A stretch of DNA of 64,000 nucleotides from Pseudorasbora parva. Taxonomy: Eukaryota; Chordata; Actinopteri; Cypriniformes; Gobionidae. Location: the NCBI RefSeq assembly GCF_024679245.1, contig NC_090187.1:22330995-22394994 (forward strand), written 5' to 3'. The notes below the pieces were generated by a model. That model saw nothing but the letters and a program-made list of their open reading frames with translations, searched no databases and had not been told where the DNA came from. Below are positions 24,335-37,000 of this stretch, piece by piece. Numbering within the stretch: the stretch's first letter is position 1; each line of letters starts with the position of its first letter. The translations under genes and the position numbers were made by a program.

Positions 24335-26567
24335 ATAAGAAGCACAATTCACATTATTGTGTCTGCAGTAGCAATTGGCTTACATAGTTCATGTGAGGAT
24401 AGAGTTAAAGCATCAAGGATATATGAACAGTTGAAGTGAACTGTGGATTCACGCACATACTTTCAATCGGGGTTCATCTTATTTGCTATAAACCTCAAAC
24501 TATTTCAATATTTCCTAAAGGACATTCATTTCTACTTTGAGTGCACGCAGACTTATTCATTCTACTCTAATTTCTTGAGCAGCAGCAGTATGCATAACTA
24601 TTTAGACTGCATTGTTTGCAAAATAATTATTAGCAGCAGCATGGCAAATTTTGATTGTTATGTTTGAGATTATTATTATCAGCAGCAGCACGCACTCCAC
24701 TTATACGGTTGTGAATATTAATTTGGTCACAAATAATATAAACCTATGCTGCATGCATAGTAAATATGATACTTATGAATAATATAAGTTGCATGCAAGC
24801 AGACATTGCAGTAAATAAAGTTAGCATGCCTTTAGCTAATTGGTTGATCATGCAATGCACACATATTTCTTAATATGCAATATAAAGATTGAACTACCAA
24901 AAATATGAATATAAGCGAGCAACTGCATTTTTCTGCATAATTAGTTGGTGGCATACTGTCCCACATCTACAGGTTAAACAGCGATATATGCAATCGACAG
25001 GTACTTTAATTAATAATACTTTATTGTGAGGCAAATCAGCTTTTTAGAATGATTTCTGAAGGACTCACTGATTCACTGATGACTGATGTAAGAAAATTCA
25101 GCTTGGGTCAAATGAATATTACATTTTAAAATATATTGAAATAGAAAACCATTTTATAATATTAATATTTGTACTGTATTTTCAATAAAATTAATGCAGC
25201 CATAAAATACTTATTTTAAACACATTACAATCAACAGCAATGATGTTGTGATATTTTCAAACAGAATTGTGATTAGTCTTGTCTTCCTTGTATATTTATA
25301 CCACTTGTAGCCACTTTTATTTTCTATAGTGGACAGCACTGATTCAATCGGTGGCCCAGTAGTGCACAACACAACAAAACTTGAAAAGCATACATAAGTT
25401 TACAACACAACAAAATCAAGCCACAACACAAGGAAAAAGCCACAACACAACGTAAATGCTCCCGACCACTAGGGGGCTCTCTGCGTGCGGCAAAGTTAGT
25501 TTTACTTGACAGAGTTCTATAGATTTGTAAGTCTTACAAATATAAACACTGCAATCAGGTTAAGTGTGAAATTTATATCGAAATTCAAAATCAATTCAAA
25601 ATCAATTATGTGCATTAAAGCTCCAAATTTATACTCGAGAATGCTTTAACCCACAACTACAGCGCATGATGCATAAGTGTGTGTGTTGTGAACTTATGTT
25701 TACTTTTTATATTGCATTACGTTGTGCAATACTAGGCCACCATAGATTCACGTACGCAGCTGACAGAAAACAAGGTGCATGGAGTGTCATTATAGCAAGA
25801 AGTAGTTAAAATCTTAAAATGATCTTATCTAAAACTTTTAGGCTGCCTTGCAAGCATTGTGCTTTCTTTCAGTTTTTATTTGTCTTTTTTGTGTCAATAA
25901 AACTTGTTCTGACTAGCCTAGTTTGAGTTGACACAGCTATTGACTCAAAAATGAAAGGATTTTCCTGTGTGCAATTTTGTGCAATGTTTGATGTCATTCT
26001 TTGGTGCACATCCCCTTTAGTTAGAGCACTGACTCAATTTCCCAGTGTCTGATATGGGCCACATTTAAAAAGGTTATGTGAACAACCTCACAAATATAAC
26101 AGATTTGAGCAGAAAATCGTAATTGGGTATTTGTGCTACTCTATGAATGCAGCCTAGACATACAGAAAATGACTCATCGCCTTCATCTTCACATTTCAGA
26201 TATATATTGTTGTCTTCACATGTAATAGTGGTAAAGTGGGTTGGATTTGTTTCCTCTGGGCATTGATTCACTGTTCTCTCATTGGTGTGTGGGCAGCAGG
26301 GCCATGCTCCTGACACATCTGATCTGTTGTCTTGTGAATAGGGTGAGGAGCAGGAAGAGAGGAGAGCATGAAGCAGGGCTAAAGACAGACACCCTGTGGC
26401 TATTACTGCCACCTTAACTTTGAAAATAGCTGTTTGTGACTCAGGTCAGATTCTGTGTAGATGGTGAGATGCTGCTTGTAAAAGCAGGGTTTTTGTGGTG
26501 ACCTAGAACAATAAAATAATACATTTAATTGTATGTTTATTCACTTAGCAGATGCCCCTCAATAATA
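24335..26567. other. Intergenic, one unexplained open frame
   Basis: No repeat boundaries fixed. Several ACAACACAACA phrases occur at 25,370-25,455. The only frame of note is at 26,074-26,412. Confidence 0.45.
26074..26412 (-). CDS. Unidentified 112-codon open frame, doubtful
   Basis: I do not recognise this product. It opens at a GTG, not an ATG, with a hydrophobic stretch (VIATGCLSLALLHALLSS) followed by eight or so cysteines and an acidic middle, and ends at a stop. This is what a secreted or membrane-protein exon might look like, but no flanking splice signals convinced me and nothing around it is genic. It is most likely a chance frame in non-coding DNA. Confidence 0.15.
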   Translation of the reverse strand: MAVIATGCLSLALLHALLSSCSSPYSQDNRSDVSGAWPCCPHTNERTVNQCPEETNPTHFTTITCEDNNIYLKCEDEGDESFSVCLGCIHRVAQIPNYDFLLKSVIFVRLFT

Positions 26568-28136
26568 TACAGGTCCTTCTCAAAAAATTAGCATATGTGA
26601 TAAAAGTTCATTATTTTCCATAATGTAATGATACATTTTTTACTTTCATATATTTTAGATTCATTGCACACCAACTGAAATATTTCAGGTCTTTTATTGT
26701 TTTAATACTGATGATTTTAGCATTGAGCTCATGAAAACCCAAAATCTCAAAAAATTAGCATATTTCATCCGACCAATAAAAGAAAGGTGCTTTAATACAA
26801 AAAAAGTCAAACTTCAAATAATTATGTTCAGTTACGCACTCAATACTTGGTCAGGAATCCTTTTGCAGAAATGACTGCTTCAATGCAGCATGGCATGGAG
26901 GCAATCAGCCTGTGGCACTGCTGAGGTGTTATAGATGCCCAGGATGCTTCAATAGCGGCCTTAAGCTCATCCAGAGTGTTGGGTCTGGCGTCTCTCAACT
27001 TTCTCTTCACAATATCCCACAGATTCTCTATAAGGGTTCAGGTCAGGAGAGTTGGCAGGCCAATTGAGCACAGTAATACCATGGTCAGTAAACCATTTAC
27101 CAGTGGTTTTGGCACTGTGAGCAGGTGACAGGTCGTGCTGAAAAACGAAATCTTCATCTCCATAAAGCTTTTCAGCAGATAGAAGCATGAAATGCTCCAA
27201 AATCTCTTGATAGCTAGCTGCATTGACCCTGCCCTTGAGAAAACACAGTGGACCAACACCAGCAGCTGGCATGGCACCCCAGACCATCACTGACTGTGGG
27301 TACTGGACACTGGACTTCAGGCATTTTGGCATTTCCTTCTCCCCAGTCTTGCTCCAGACTCTGGCACCTTGATTTCCGAATGTCATGCACAATTTGCTTT
27401 CATCTGAAAAAAGTACTTTGGACCACTGAGCAACAGTCCAGTGCTGCTTCTCTGTAGCCCAAAGTGGCTTGACCTGGGGAATGTGGCACCTGTAGCCCAT
27501 TTCCTGCACACACCTGTGCACGGTGGCTCTGGATGTTTCTACTCCAGACTCAGTCCACTGCTTCCGCAGGTCCCCCAAGGTCTGGAATCGGTCCTTCTCC
27601 ACAATCTTCCTCAGGGCCCAGTCACCTCTTCTCGTTGTGCAGCGTTTTTTTGCACCACACTCTTTCCTTCCCACAGACTTCCCACTGAGATACAGCACTC
27701 TGGGAAAAGCCTATTCGTTCAGAAATTTCTTTCTGTGTCTTACCCTCTCGCTTGAGGGTGTCAATGATGGCCTTCTGGACAGGGTCGGGTCGGCAGTCTT
27801 ACCCATGATTGTGGTTTTGAGTAATGAACCAGGCTGGTAGTGTTTAAGAGCCTCATGAATATTTTGTAGGTGTTTAGAGTTAATTAGTTAATTCAGATGA
27901 TTAGGTTAATAGCTCGTTTAGAGAACCTTTTCATGATATGCTAATTTTTGAGATAGGAATTTTGGGTTTTCATGGGCTGTATGCCAAAATCATCAGTATT
28001 AAAACAATAAAAGACCTGAAATATTTCATTTGGTGTGCAATGAATCTAAAATATATGAAAATTTAATTTTTATCATTACATTATGGAAAATAATGACCTT
28101 TTATCACATATGATAATTTTTTGAGAAGGAACGTTA
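26568..28136 (-). mobile_element. Tc1-like transposon, 1.57 kb, IR/DR type
   Basis: TA at 26568-26569 and 28135-28136 bounds long inverted ends (GTCCTTCTCAAAAAATTA on the left, TTCCTTCTCAAAAAATTA on the minus strand at the right). The left end carries the motif CTCAAAAAATTAGCATAT twice (26,579 and 26,746), the IR/DR arrangement. The right end has a damaged equivalent. Transposase is on the minus strand. Length is normal for the family. Confidence 0.88.
26940..27806 (-). pseudogene. Tc1-like transposase, frameshifted
   Basis: The longest piece (27698-26967) carries the DDE catalytic core: SDES with the first Asp, FQHDLSPAHSA with the second Asp, then NWPANSPDLNP. Just after this, near 27,031, one extra base shifts the frame, so the third acid (in the usual ENLW block) is read only in another frame. 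The helix-turn-helix start lies upstream (to about 27,806) in two frames, again shifted by small indels (KTQKEISERIGFSQSAV). The protein would bind the element's terminal repeats and cut and paste it. This copy is dead. Confidence 0.85.
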
Positions 28137-28306
<170 letters not shown>

Positions 28307-28329
28307 TAGAGTATTGCTGATATGTTTGA

Positions 28330-29210
28330 AAAGCGGTTTCGCTAAGCGGGAAACCTACTGGAGAATTAAGCACACGTCTCCTGTCCATGGGGATGGGAAT
28401 TTTCCATGCTGGGCTATTCGGCAACTCTGTCGAGCCGTCACTAAACGCAGACACTAGCGCAGACACTGTATTGATCAAATTGAATGTTGGGTGTTGCCCC
28501 CAGCTCTTCAAATATCTGCCAGCGCGGTGCTATGTGCCATTCCCAGGAAGAGGCAACACTCCTCGTGGAGTGGGCTTTTACCCAAGCAGGCAAGGTATGC
28601 AGTGGGTCATCCTCTGCTTGGAGATAACCTTTACCTTCTGCTGACCTCCGTAACAGACAAGGCCTGCTCTGAGGTCCTGAGGTCCTTACAGGTTCTTTAC
28701 ATGGTCCCTAAAGGGAGTGGAGGGACCCTTGTGCACGTATAAGGGCCGGGGTCTCAGGCTCACTTAAGAGATAGCCAGGCCCAATTGTAGGCACGATTTG
28801 TCGATCGAAAATGCTTGCAGGTCCCCTACCCTCTTGATGGAGGCAAGTGTAATCAGGAGTACTGTTTGCCTAGATAGCTTTTTTAATTGACTGCAAAAGG
28901 CCCAAAGGGTCCTCACTGCAGCACCACAGATAAATCCCAAGAGGGTACAGAGTGCAAGCGAGGCGGATCTGCTTGCTCCCCTCAGGAACTTGAAAATCAG
29001 ATTGTGCATCCCCAAAGATTTACCGTTAACTGCATCCTAATGTGCAGCGATAGCGGCAACCATAAGGTGGTGGTTGAGGAGAGACCCCTGACATGATTTT
29101 GAAGTGCTTTGGGTGTACAGTAGGACACATGAAAGCGCTATTTAAATGCCTCATTCATTCATTCATAAACTTTGAGGGTGGAGGAAGATAGCCTTTGCTC
29201 CAGGCAAACT
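28330..29210 (-). pseudogene. DIRS-C tyrosine recombinase remnant
   Basis: Just right of the SINE tail, 29,209-29,168 reads LEQRLSSSTLKVY, the end of the SAM-like domain. Left of the tail, VAAIAAH is followed by HNLIFKFLRGA and, in the 29015-28764 frame, LKKLSRQTVLLITLASIKRV with GDLQAFSIDKSCLQLG, the start of the catalytic domain including its conserved Lys-Arg. Downstream in shifted frames come GGQQKVKVISKQRMTH and [22 protein letters not shown], in the position of the His/Arg motifs. Frameshifts and insertions make it inactive. Confidence 0.7.
29057..29167 (+). repeat. SINE 3' tail inserted in DIRS-C recombinase
   Basis: Contains GGTGGTGGTTGAGGAGAG, GCTTTGGGTGTACAG, AAAGCGCTATTTAAATG and an ATTC repeat tail, the 3' region shared by several fish SINEs. 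The recombinase frame is continuous on either side of it. Another copy of the same tail type is at 56.7 kb. Confidence 0.6.
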
Positions 29211-29213
29211 TAA

Positions 29214-30522
29214 CCCTCTTGGCGCCACGGTCGAGTTTACTCGACAAGATGCATCACTGAATAAAACGGCCGATTTTGTCAATTAGGGTGTCAAATTTCA
29301 TTCAACCTCCCCTCCACTAGATGGTAGACATGTCGTACTTCATCCCTGACTCATACAAACACCATTATTCTATACAAAATATGCGAGCAAGAGCGCATTG
29401 AATCAGTGTAAACAAAGGCGGAGCTGACGTGTGAGTGAGCTGTTTTATCAGAGCATTGTCAACGTCAGCGAGTATTTGCATTAGATTATTATTACTATTA
29501 TTATTTTCTAATGGCATCAATAAAGCTTACCCGCAATGAAGTGTTGGGTCTTCTATTCGCGGACCCTGATTCTGAAGGTAAATATGAGATGACGGTGATT
29601 CTGAAAGTGAAACTAAACCTAACGTTACACTAAGCACAAACGGTGGATCATTTGCCCAATGTAGATGGTCCTTTGCCCAATGTCAGTGGTGGGAATAATG
29701 TTTCCCGGGGTCGGAGTGTTCATAGCGAAGTTAGCAGGTGTGTTAGTGTTGGGAATGAGGCGGCCGCGGGAGATTTTTGCCGCGCTCACCATGAAGCGCG
29801 CGTCTTCTCACCGCGCGCATCTCCGCGATTGCGGCGACAGTATTGTGGTGGAGACTTTATCTAACGCCACTGGGTATGTTAGAAGAGGTCGAAGTATTCA
29901 TAAGCAAGTTCGAGGGCAACGTGTAGGCAGGGTGGGGAGTCAAAATGACAATAACAGTGACTGGGCAGACTCGGCGGCCGCGCGAGGCAGATCTGGACGC
30001 GAGCAGACGCGCCGTGACACGGGGCAGAGGGGCTATTATGCATAATATATAATATATATGTGCCCTATATATGGAATCAGAGTGCTTACTGTATGTAGTA
30101 AATGGAAAATCTCCACAGCAAAAGGCAAACTGCTACATTCGGTTTGTTTCTACCATTTATTAGTAATGATTTACAGAGTTTGTTTACTATTTAGTATTTA
30201 CTATTTACCTGAACATTCAGTACTGTGCAATATAGCACACAGAGGGTGAGGGACATTTTGGGGGGAAAGAAGTGCTGCATTTTATCATTTAAACATGTGG
30301 CTTTTCATGAAAATTCTGTAATCCAAGATTGCCCCCACGTTATGACGTCATAATATGCAAATTAGATGGGAAAATGTAATCTCTACATAAACTTAGGGTC
30401 CTCCTTAATATTTCTCTAATTTACAGAAAGTTTCTATCTTTTATCACTTTTAAGATATAGCCTTTTGAAATTAAGATATCAAAATCGAACGTTTTAGGAA
30501 AAAACCTCTGGCGCCTAAAGGG
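29214..30522 (+). mobile_element. piggyBac-like non-autonomous element, 1.3 kb
   Basis: Bounded by TTAA on both sides (29210-29213, 30523-30526) with ends CCCTCTTGGCGCC and, minus strand, CCCTTTAGGCGCC. Exact TTAA duplication and CCCT starts are the piggyBac signature. It retains a short transposase start and lacks the catalytic core. Confidence 0.88.
29512..29640 (+). pseudogene. piggyBac-like transposase N-terminus remnant
   Basis: From ATG at about 29,512 the frame reads ASIKLTRNEVLGLLFADPDS and reaches a stop within 45 codons. A one-base shift gives an acidic Asp/Ser/Glu run as in piggyBac N-termini. A basic, Arg-rich stretch follows to about 30,040. The DDD catalytic domain is absent. 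Assignment leans on the termini. Confidence 0.5.
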
Positions 30523-30526
30523 TTAA

Positions 30527-31010
30527 TCACATAGCCAAGTCTTATAGTGTTGATGAGCCAGCGAAGATGGGCTGGGAAGTGCTAGCCAGGCTCCCAGTGA
30601 CCGAGCAAGCAGGAACAATGGCACCCGCAGTGGGGCAGCAAGGCAGAATGCAGGGACCCAACTCAGACTGCATAGTGGCCTGAAGTTGAGTTTGACAGTC
30701 TGACTCCATCTATGGGTTGCTTGTCTTAGGGTCGCTTTCCTTTCCGCTTGCCACCTGATTGGGCAGCAGTCTGGATGGGTTGGGCGGCCTACCTGTCACT
30801 GGCTCCAAACTATTGCCCAGGTGGAGGAGGCTGCAGCTGGGTCTTAGCAGGACCTAAGGCGTCCGCAGGGGGGCCACCTCGGTGATGAGCAGGCAAAGGA
30901 TCTGCAGCCAGTGGATGGGAAGTCGAGAACTGTTGTGCGAAGCTATCGACCATGGAACGACCACATCCAAAAATCCACAGGGGGAATGACATCTGAAAAA
31001 GTTGCAATTT
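30527..31010 (-). pseudogene. DIRS-C gag end and RT start
   Basis: Minus strand: GRSMVDSFAQQFSTSHPLA (about 30,955-30,900) is the late gag region, followed by a Pro/Gln-rich stretch and QTAAQSGGKRKGKRP. RT begins with LGAWLALPSPS (about 30,605-30,570), then in a shifted frame LINTIRLGYVIK running up to the piggyBac TTAA. The rest of RT is missing. Confidence 0.6.
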
Positions 31011-32419
31011 CACACCCATGTCACTCTTTTAGGGTGTGCAGTCCAGTGATCACCAAACAGAACGCCCTCACAGTAGAAACAGCTGCAAAACAGTGAAGAC
31101 GCTCCCTCATTTGAAATGCTGTGAAAACAGCAGTTATTGAGTTTGTAAACTTGCGACCACCGCTGATCATGCCGTGACACCAACACTCCATGTCAGAAAG
31201 CTTGCTTGTTGACTCATAGTCTACATACACTCTTCAGGGAAAGAACAGCAGTTGAAAGAACTGCTCGGTTCCTATTTGAAAGACAAACTGCACTTCATCT
31301 GCTTAAATATTTACACCTGCTCGGCAGGGCGGAGCGCGAGATGCAAATCTCGCACGTCAATGTGCATTGGCTTGTTCTGCATACACTCGAAGAAAATAGG
31401 TGCTCCCAGACATGATCCCAATATGTCTGTGACATTGGCGCAATATTGAATGTGACCAACTTAAAGGGAACAAATGATCTTAGTGGACTTTTACAAGGTC
31501 CTCCTATCAGTGTAAAACTCCCTTTGTTTCTAATTGGAGCCATCACTTTTAAGAGTGTGGCATAAATCCGATCTCTTCGTCATTCTCCTGTAAAACTGCC
31601 TCATTTTGTCTTATCTAGTGTGCTGTGAACAGAGGTGGTGAGATGGCTTCATTTTGCTGATATCAGCGGCTTGGATTAGCTAATTACACTAGATGTAATG
31701 CAATCTGTTAATATCTGCAGATTGAAATATGGAGACTAGGTTCTGTAGCTCATGAAAATTGTCCCTGTATCACTTTTTTCCTTCTGTGAAAAACTAAAGT
31801 AGTTTTTGAGAAGGATAATCTTTCCGTTTTTTTTTTTTTTTTTTTTTAAGTGTTTAGAGATCAGCACTGAATTTGATGTGATGAGGAAGGGCTGAGAAGG
31901 GCCTGTTGTAGGTCACTTGAGATGGATTTATTTCAGCATGATTTATATTATATAGCTTTTCTTAAAGTATAGCTCGGCTCACACGCATTATGTTGAACAG
32001 ACACGTTCAGTTTTTAATTGTAGTGTCTGTTCTCTAACTGAACTGATTTTATGAAAATTAATGCGATGGGAAAGTGATCCAGTAATCCAGTAGCGATGAC
32101 TTTGAGAGTGGCCTTGTAGGGCAGCGAAGCAATTGCATTCTGGGAGTTGTTGTCTTTCATCCCCATGAGAAAAAAGCCAAATGCTAAATTGCTGAAGTAA
32201 CCTTTTAAAAATGCTGCATTACGCATGCCAGGCCAGTAGTTGGCTATGTCACTATAGACTGAACATTTGACGCATGCACATGATTACACCGTTTTCCACA
32301 AATTCATGCTTTTGAAATAATGACATTGTCGTTTTCAAAAGCTTGCACTTTAAAAAAAGTAAACATCCAAAATGAAATGCATAAAAAGTTTTCAGTTCTT
32401 AGTTCAAAAAGTTGTCATG
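31011..32419. other. Intergenic, no gene seen
   Basis: A run of T at about 31,828-31,849. No supported coding feature. Confidence 0.5.
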
Positions 32420-32423
32420 TAAA

Positions 32424-33984
32424 TGTGGCAATGAAGGTATTACAGCAGCAATAAGCACTTGTTTCTAAATTGCGTTACTGCTTTCTTAAAGACGACTACG
32501 CCACCCAGAACTAACTCTGGGAAAAGCCCAAAGGGCACAAGTTCAGTTTCTCAGATAATGACCACGAGGCATGGGTACCATATATAATATTTATTAAACA
32601 ATAAAATAGTCGATTAAAATGCATTTCAATGAATCACATGAACAAGGGAGAATTCCACGACACCGCGCAACACCCCCGGCTGTAAAACAATCAAACAGAC
32701 AATCACAACACCAGAGCTGGGGCCTACCACCAGGGCGGCAGGCTTGACACCGGGCTTATATAATACACACAGTAACAATAATAATAACAACACGTGCTCC
32801 AAATCACACTCACACACTCCAAGGAAATCACGGCCACTCCACGCCACTCTGGTGAACAGTGAGATTAACCACACGGGAAAGGTCAGCCTGCCCTCGCCAG
32901 GCCCCAGCTCCGATACAAGAACAGGAAAGAAAGCAAAAGACAAAAAGGTTACAACATTCAAACCCAATGCTAAGCAGTCAAATATGGCGCTAAATGCAGA
33001 ATAATCGAATGCAAAGCAATTAAAGGCAACGTAGTCAAATGCAAAGCAGTGAAATGCAAAGCAGTGGGATGCAAAGCAATAAAAATACAAAGCAGTGGGA
33101 TGCAAAGCAGTGAGATGCAAAGCAATAACTGCGAAGGCAACAGCAACACCAAACAAATTAATCCAAAACAAACAAAATCAAACCAAATTAATAAAACAAA
33201 AATAGAAACAAAGACCTTACCAAAGTAACACAAACTCAATACCAAACATACATTTAACAGAATACAAAACAAATAAACAATCAAGAAAGAAAATAGACAG
33301 CAAAATAGAAACTAACCCAAAAAGGGCACAATTAAGACATACAACTCAAATTATTAAACTAAAAAAAAAGGAATTAAAGCAAAACAGCAGTGTTGAATGT
33401 GCCAGCCATGCTGAAATCACGAGGTTAACAGAATGCAGGCTGGAATCGGAACGGGCAGGCTCACAGGATGATTTAAACTCCTAAAACACACAAAATAACT
33501 ATAACCAAGTTACCTTTATAAAGGCCCAAGGGAGTTAAAAGTGGGTTATACATACCAGATTGGGCCAAACACATCATCTATCCGATCACAGGCAGGAATC
33601 ACAGGCAGTTCGCCAGTACAGCGGAGCAATGACGACACCCGTTGCGTTGTTAATCATCCGCGAGTGCAACAAGCACTTACCCGAACGCCAGCCAACCCGA
33701 AATTACTGTTAGCAGTTGTTGACCATTCGTGGGTGCAACAAGCACTCACCCGTCGCCAGCCCGACCAAAATCACTGTTAACAGACAAGCAACCGCTAAAG
33801 GAACATTCAGCATCTACCACAAAAGGAGCCACGGAGAAAACTCATACATACCCCTCGTGCAATGTACCGAAACGCCGGAAGTGCGATCAGCAGAGTATGA
33901 CGCGACACCCGTTTTACCGTACCTCGCCTTATATATGCTCCATCGCAAATGTTACCGCCCAGCAATAATCTGCACTTCACCACA
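32424..33984 (-). repeat. Gypsy 3' LTR
   Basis: 1,561 bp, same length as the other LTR. Differences seen: C/A near 32,553, A/C near 32,948 and G/T near 33,334 relative to the 5' copy. A tandem array of ATGCAAAGCAG-like units lies at about 33,008-33,125. Confidence 0.95.
33008..33125. repeat. Tandem GCAAAGCAG minisatellite in the 3' LTR
   Basis: About nine imperfect units around a GCAAAGCAG core with 12-17 bp spacing. The same array is in the other LTR at about 40,111-40,228. It produces the F-C-F-A-F-H-like repeats in the spurious minus-strand frame. Confidence 0.85.
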
Positions 33985-34006
33985 TTCTACCCCAGTTTTT
34001 TTTCCC
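33985..34006 (-). other. Gypsy polypurine tract
   Basis: Minus strand GGGAAAAAAAACTGGGGTAG then AA immediately before the 3' LTR TG. It would prime plus-strand DNA synthesis. Purine-rich with two interruptions. Confidence 0.6.
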
Positions 34007-34045
34007 ATCGTCGACCCCGACGATGAAATGACTGGCAACTCGATC

Positions 34046-37000
34046 TCAATTCCAAGGCCTAAAAATAGCAGCTACAGAATTAGATACTGACGGGATAGAA
34101 AGCGATGTCCTTACTGTACGGGGGAGATGGTAAGGGTTAGGATGGCGACCAGCCGTCACCCGCCCCGTTCGCCTTAATGAAGCATCACCTCTCTCCAGCT
34201 CCTCCACAGGAACAAAAGGGTATACCTCCACCCCTGGCTCACAAGAATTAACTGTGCCCCCACCCGAGTCAGGAGGTGCACCTGCTAACTGAGGGACACT
34301 TCGCAAAGGCAAAACTACAGGCTCAAGCACAGCACTCGCACCACAATTTCCAGTAGGTATCACCCTAACCAAATCTACCTCCTCTTCCTCCTCCAAAAAG
34401 GAGTCCTCTGGGGTGTCCCCCGGCTCCCCCGAAGGAACACTAGTCGGAGGGTCCCTATGGACCCGATTCTTAAGCAATGAGCGATGTACAGTCTTTACCT
34501 TACTCAACTCATCAATGGGAGCAATAGAATAGACTGCACCCCCTGCTGGAGGAGCACGTACTACCTGGTAGACCACCGGGCTCCAAAGATCCTGTATCTT
34601 ATGGCGACCTCGATTACCATAGTCACGAAGGTACACCAACTGGCCTTCAGTCAAAGGGGCACTATGGACAGATTGATCATGTGTTACCTTCCGCCTTTCC
34701 GCCATGCTCCTCAACCGTTCCTGCGCACCTTCAAATGCCACTTGCAGCCTGGCCTGATGTTCCTGGACCCATTCGTGCACCTTACCAGCCACTGGCTCCC
34801 GTACCCTACCCAACAGAAAGTCCACTGGCAAGCGTGGTTCCTGCCCAAACATTAAATAATGGGGGGACTCCCCAGTGGCTCGGTGAGGGGTAGTGTTATA
34901 AGAAAAGAGAACCTGGGGCAAACAAGCTACCCAATCTCTTTTTCTAGAATTCGGCAGAGCACGCAACAGATTGTGCAAGGTTCGGTTGAAGAGCTCACAC
35001 TGGCCATTTCCGGCCGGATGATACGGTGTAGTGCGGGACTTTCGTACATCATACAAGGAACAAAGCTGATGGATCAACAGGGACTCAAAATTACGCCCCT
35101 GGTCCGAGTGGAGACGACCTGGTATACCAAACTTATAAAACCACTCAGTTACCAAGACCTGTGCCACAGTCTCTGCCCGCTGGTCCCTTGTAGGAACAGC
35201 AAGGGTATATTTACTGAAAACATCCGTAATCACCAGCACATTCTCAACTCCTGAACTGGATGGCTCCAACAGAGTAAAGTCCATGGCCACGATTTCGTTT
35301 GGCCTCGAGGCCAAAAGGTGACCCATAAAACTTTGAGCTAGTGGCTGTAAGTCCTTACTAGACTGGCATCTTTCACATGCTTGACACCAAGAAACAATAT
35401 CAGAAGACATACCAGGCCAATAGCAACGCTGCCGAACCAATTCCCCTGTACGCTCTATACCCTGATGTCCATGCAGTTGATGCAACTGGGTGAGGACAGA
35501 TGACTTCAAGGCGGTAGGCAAAAGCAACTGTAGGACTTCCTCTCCCCCATTCGGGGAATAAACCCTACGATAAAGTATACCGTCTCTTTCCACTAAACGA
35601 TCCCATTGTCGAAGCAACATCAACGCCAGGGCAGACAGCGGCCGACGTTCTTCCCGCCCCGGGCGAACCCTTCGCCTCCAAAAAGGTAGGAGTTCTGAAA
35701 TAACAGAATCAGCCCTCTGCAATGCACCAACCTCAGTCAGCGAGTGACTCGGCAAAGCTGCCATCATTGTTTGTTGTACCTCTACAATTGGTCCTACCTC
35801 CAAAACCTGCTGCAAAGATGCAGGCACTACCGTGCCTGGCACTAATCCACCCAGCGCACCCACCTCCGGAGGATTCTGCCGTGAAAGAGCGTCAGCATTT
35901 TTATTACTTTTCCCTGATCTATAACGGATTTCAAAATCAAAGGCTGCCAGCTGGGCGGCCCAGCGCTGTTCAGTAGCCCCAAGCTTAGCAGTAGAGAGAT
36001 GGCTAAGGGGGTTGTTATCGGTAAAAACCACACACCGGCCTCCCAACAAGTACTCTCTAAATTTCTCGGTCATGGCCCACTTGAGCGCCAAAAACTCCAA
36101 CTTCATGGAGCTATAGTTAGACAAATTGCGCTCAGTGGGCCTCAAACTACGACTAGCGTAGGCAATGGGTCGCACTTTACCACCCTGCTCCTGAGATAGG
36201 ACCGCTCCCAGTCCCCCATGACTGGCATCTACCTCAAGAATGAAGGGCTGGGAGAAATCTGCATAAGAGAGAATTGGTGCAGTAGTGAGTTTCACCTTCA
36301 GCTCCTCAAAACAATTCTGGCACTGGTCGTTCCAGGCATCCATGAAGTCCAACCTAACACCCCTCTTAGGCCTGCTCTTACTACTAGAGAACTCTGCAAC
36401 CAGCCTATGCAGGGGGGCTGCAATTTTGGCAAACCCCTCCACAAAACGGCGGTAATAACTTGCAAAGCCAAGGAAGGAACGCAACTCTGTGGTATTAGAT
36501 GGACGACGCCACTGTGATACTGCCTGTGCTTTAGTCGGGTCAGTGGCCACACCCTCAGCGGATATCACATGGCCCAAATACCTCACCTGTGACTGTAAAA
36601 ACACACACTTGTCCAACTTGGCCTTGAGACCCTCCCGCTCTAGTCGTCCCAGAACAACCTCCAGCCGTTCCAAGTGCTGCTCGACAGAAGAAGAAAACAC
36701 AATAATATCATCCAAATAGAGGAGAAGAGATTGACATTGTTGGTCCCCAAAGAGGCGTTGCATCAGTCGCTGGAACGTGCTGGGGGCATTGCAGAGCCCA
36801 AACGGCATCCGGTTCCATTCGAATAACCCGAATGGGGTGCAAAACGCTGTCTTATGCCTATCTCCCTCAGTAACCGGGACTTGATTATACCCACTAGTTA
36901 AGTCCAATGTGGAAAACCACCGGGCACCAGTCAACGTATCCAGCGACTCCTCAATGCGTGGCAATGGAAACGCGTCTTTTCTAGTTCTGGAATTCAACTG

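Larger units (their letters stand above)
28310..31010 (-). mobile_element. DIRS-C: DIRS-like remnant with two nested insertions
   Basis: Minus-strand order: end of gag (about 31,010-30,700), first part of RT (about 30,610-30,527), then recombinase fragments (about 29,210-29,168 and 29,050-28,330). RT and RNase H are otherwise missing, so a large internal deletion joins RT to recombinase close to 29,205. A piggyBac-like element (29,214-30,522) and a SINE tail (about 29,057-29,167) are inserted into the remnant. Confidence 0.7.

Noticed and set aside
26074..26412. Secreted cysteine-rich host protein
   Set aside because: No ATG, no splice signals I could defend and no recognisable family. Kept only as a doubtful open frame.
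33008..33125. CRISPR-like array in the Gypsy LTR
   Set aside because: Units are short, imperfect and without unique spacers, in a vertebrate genome. This is an LTR minisatellite.
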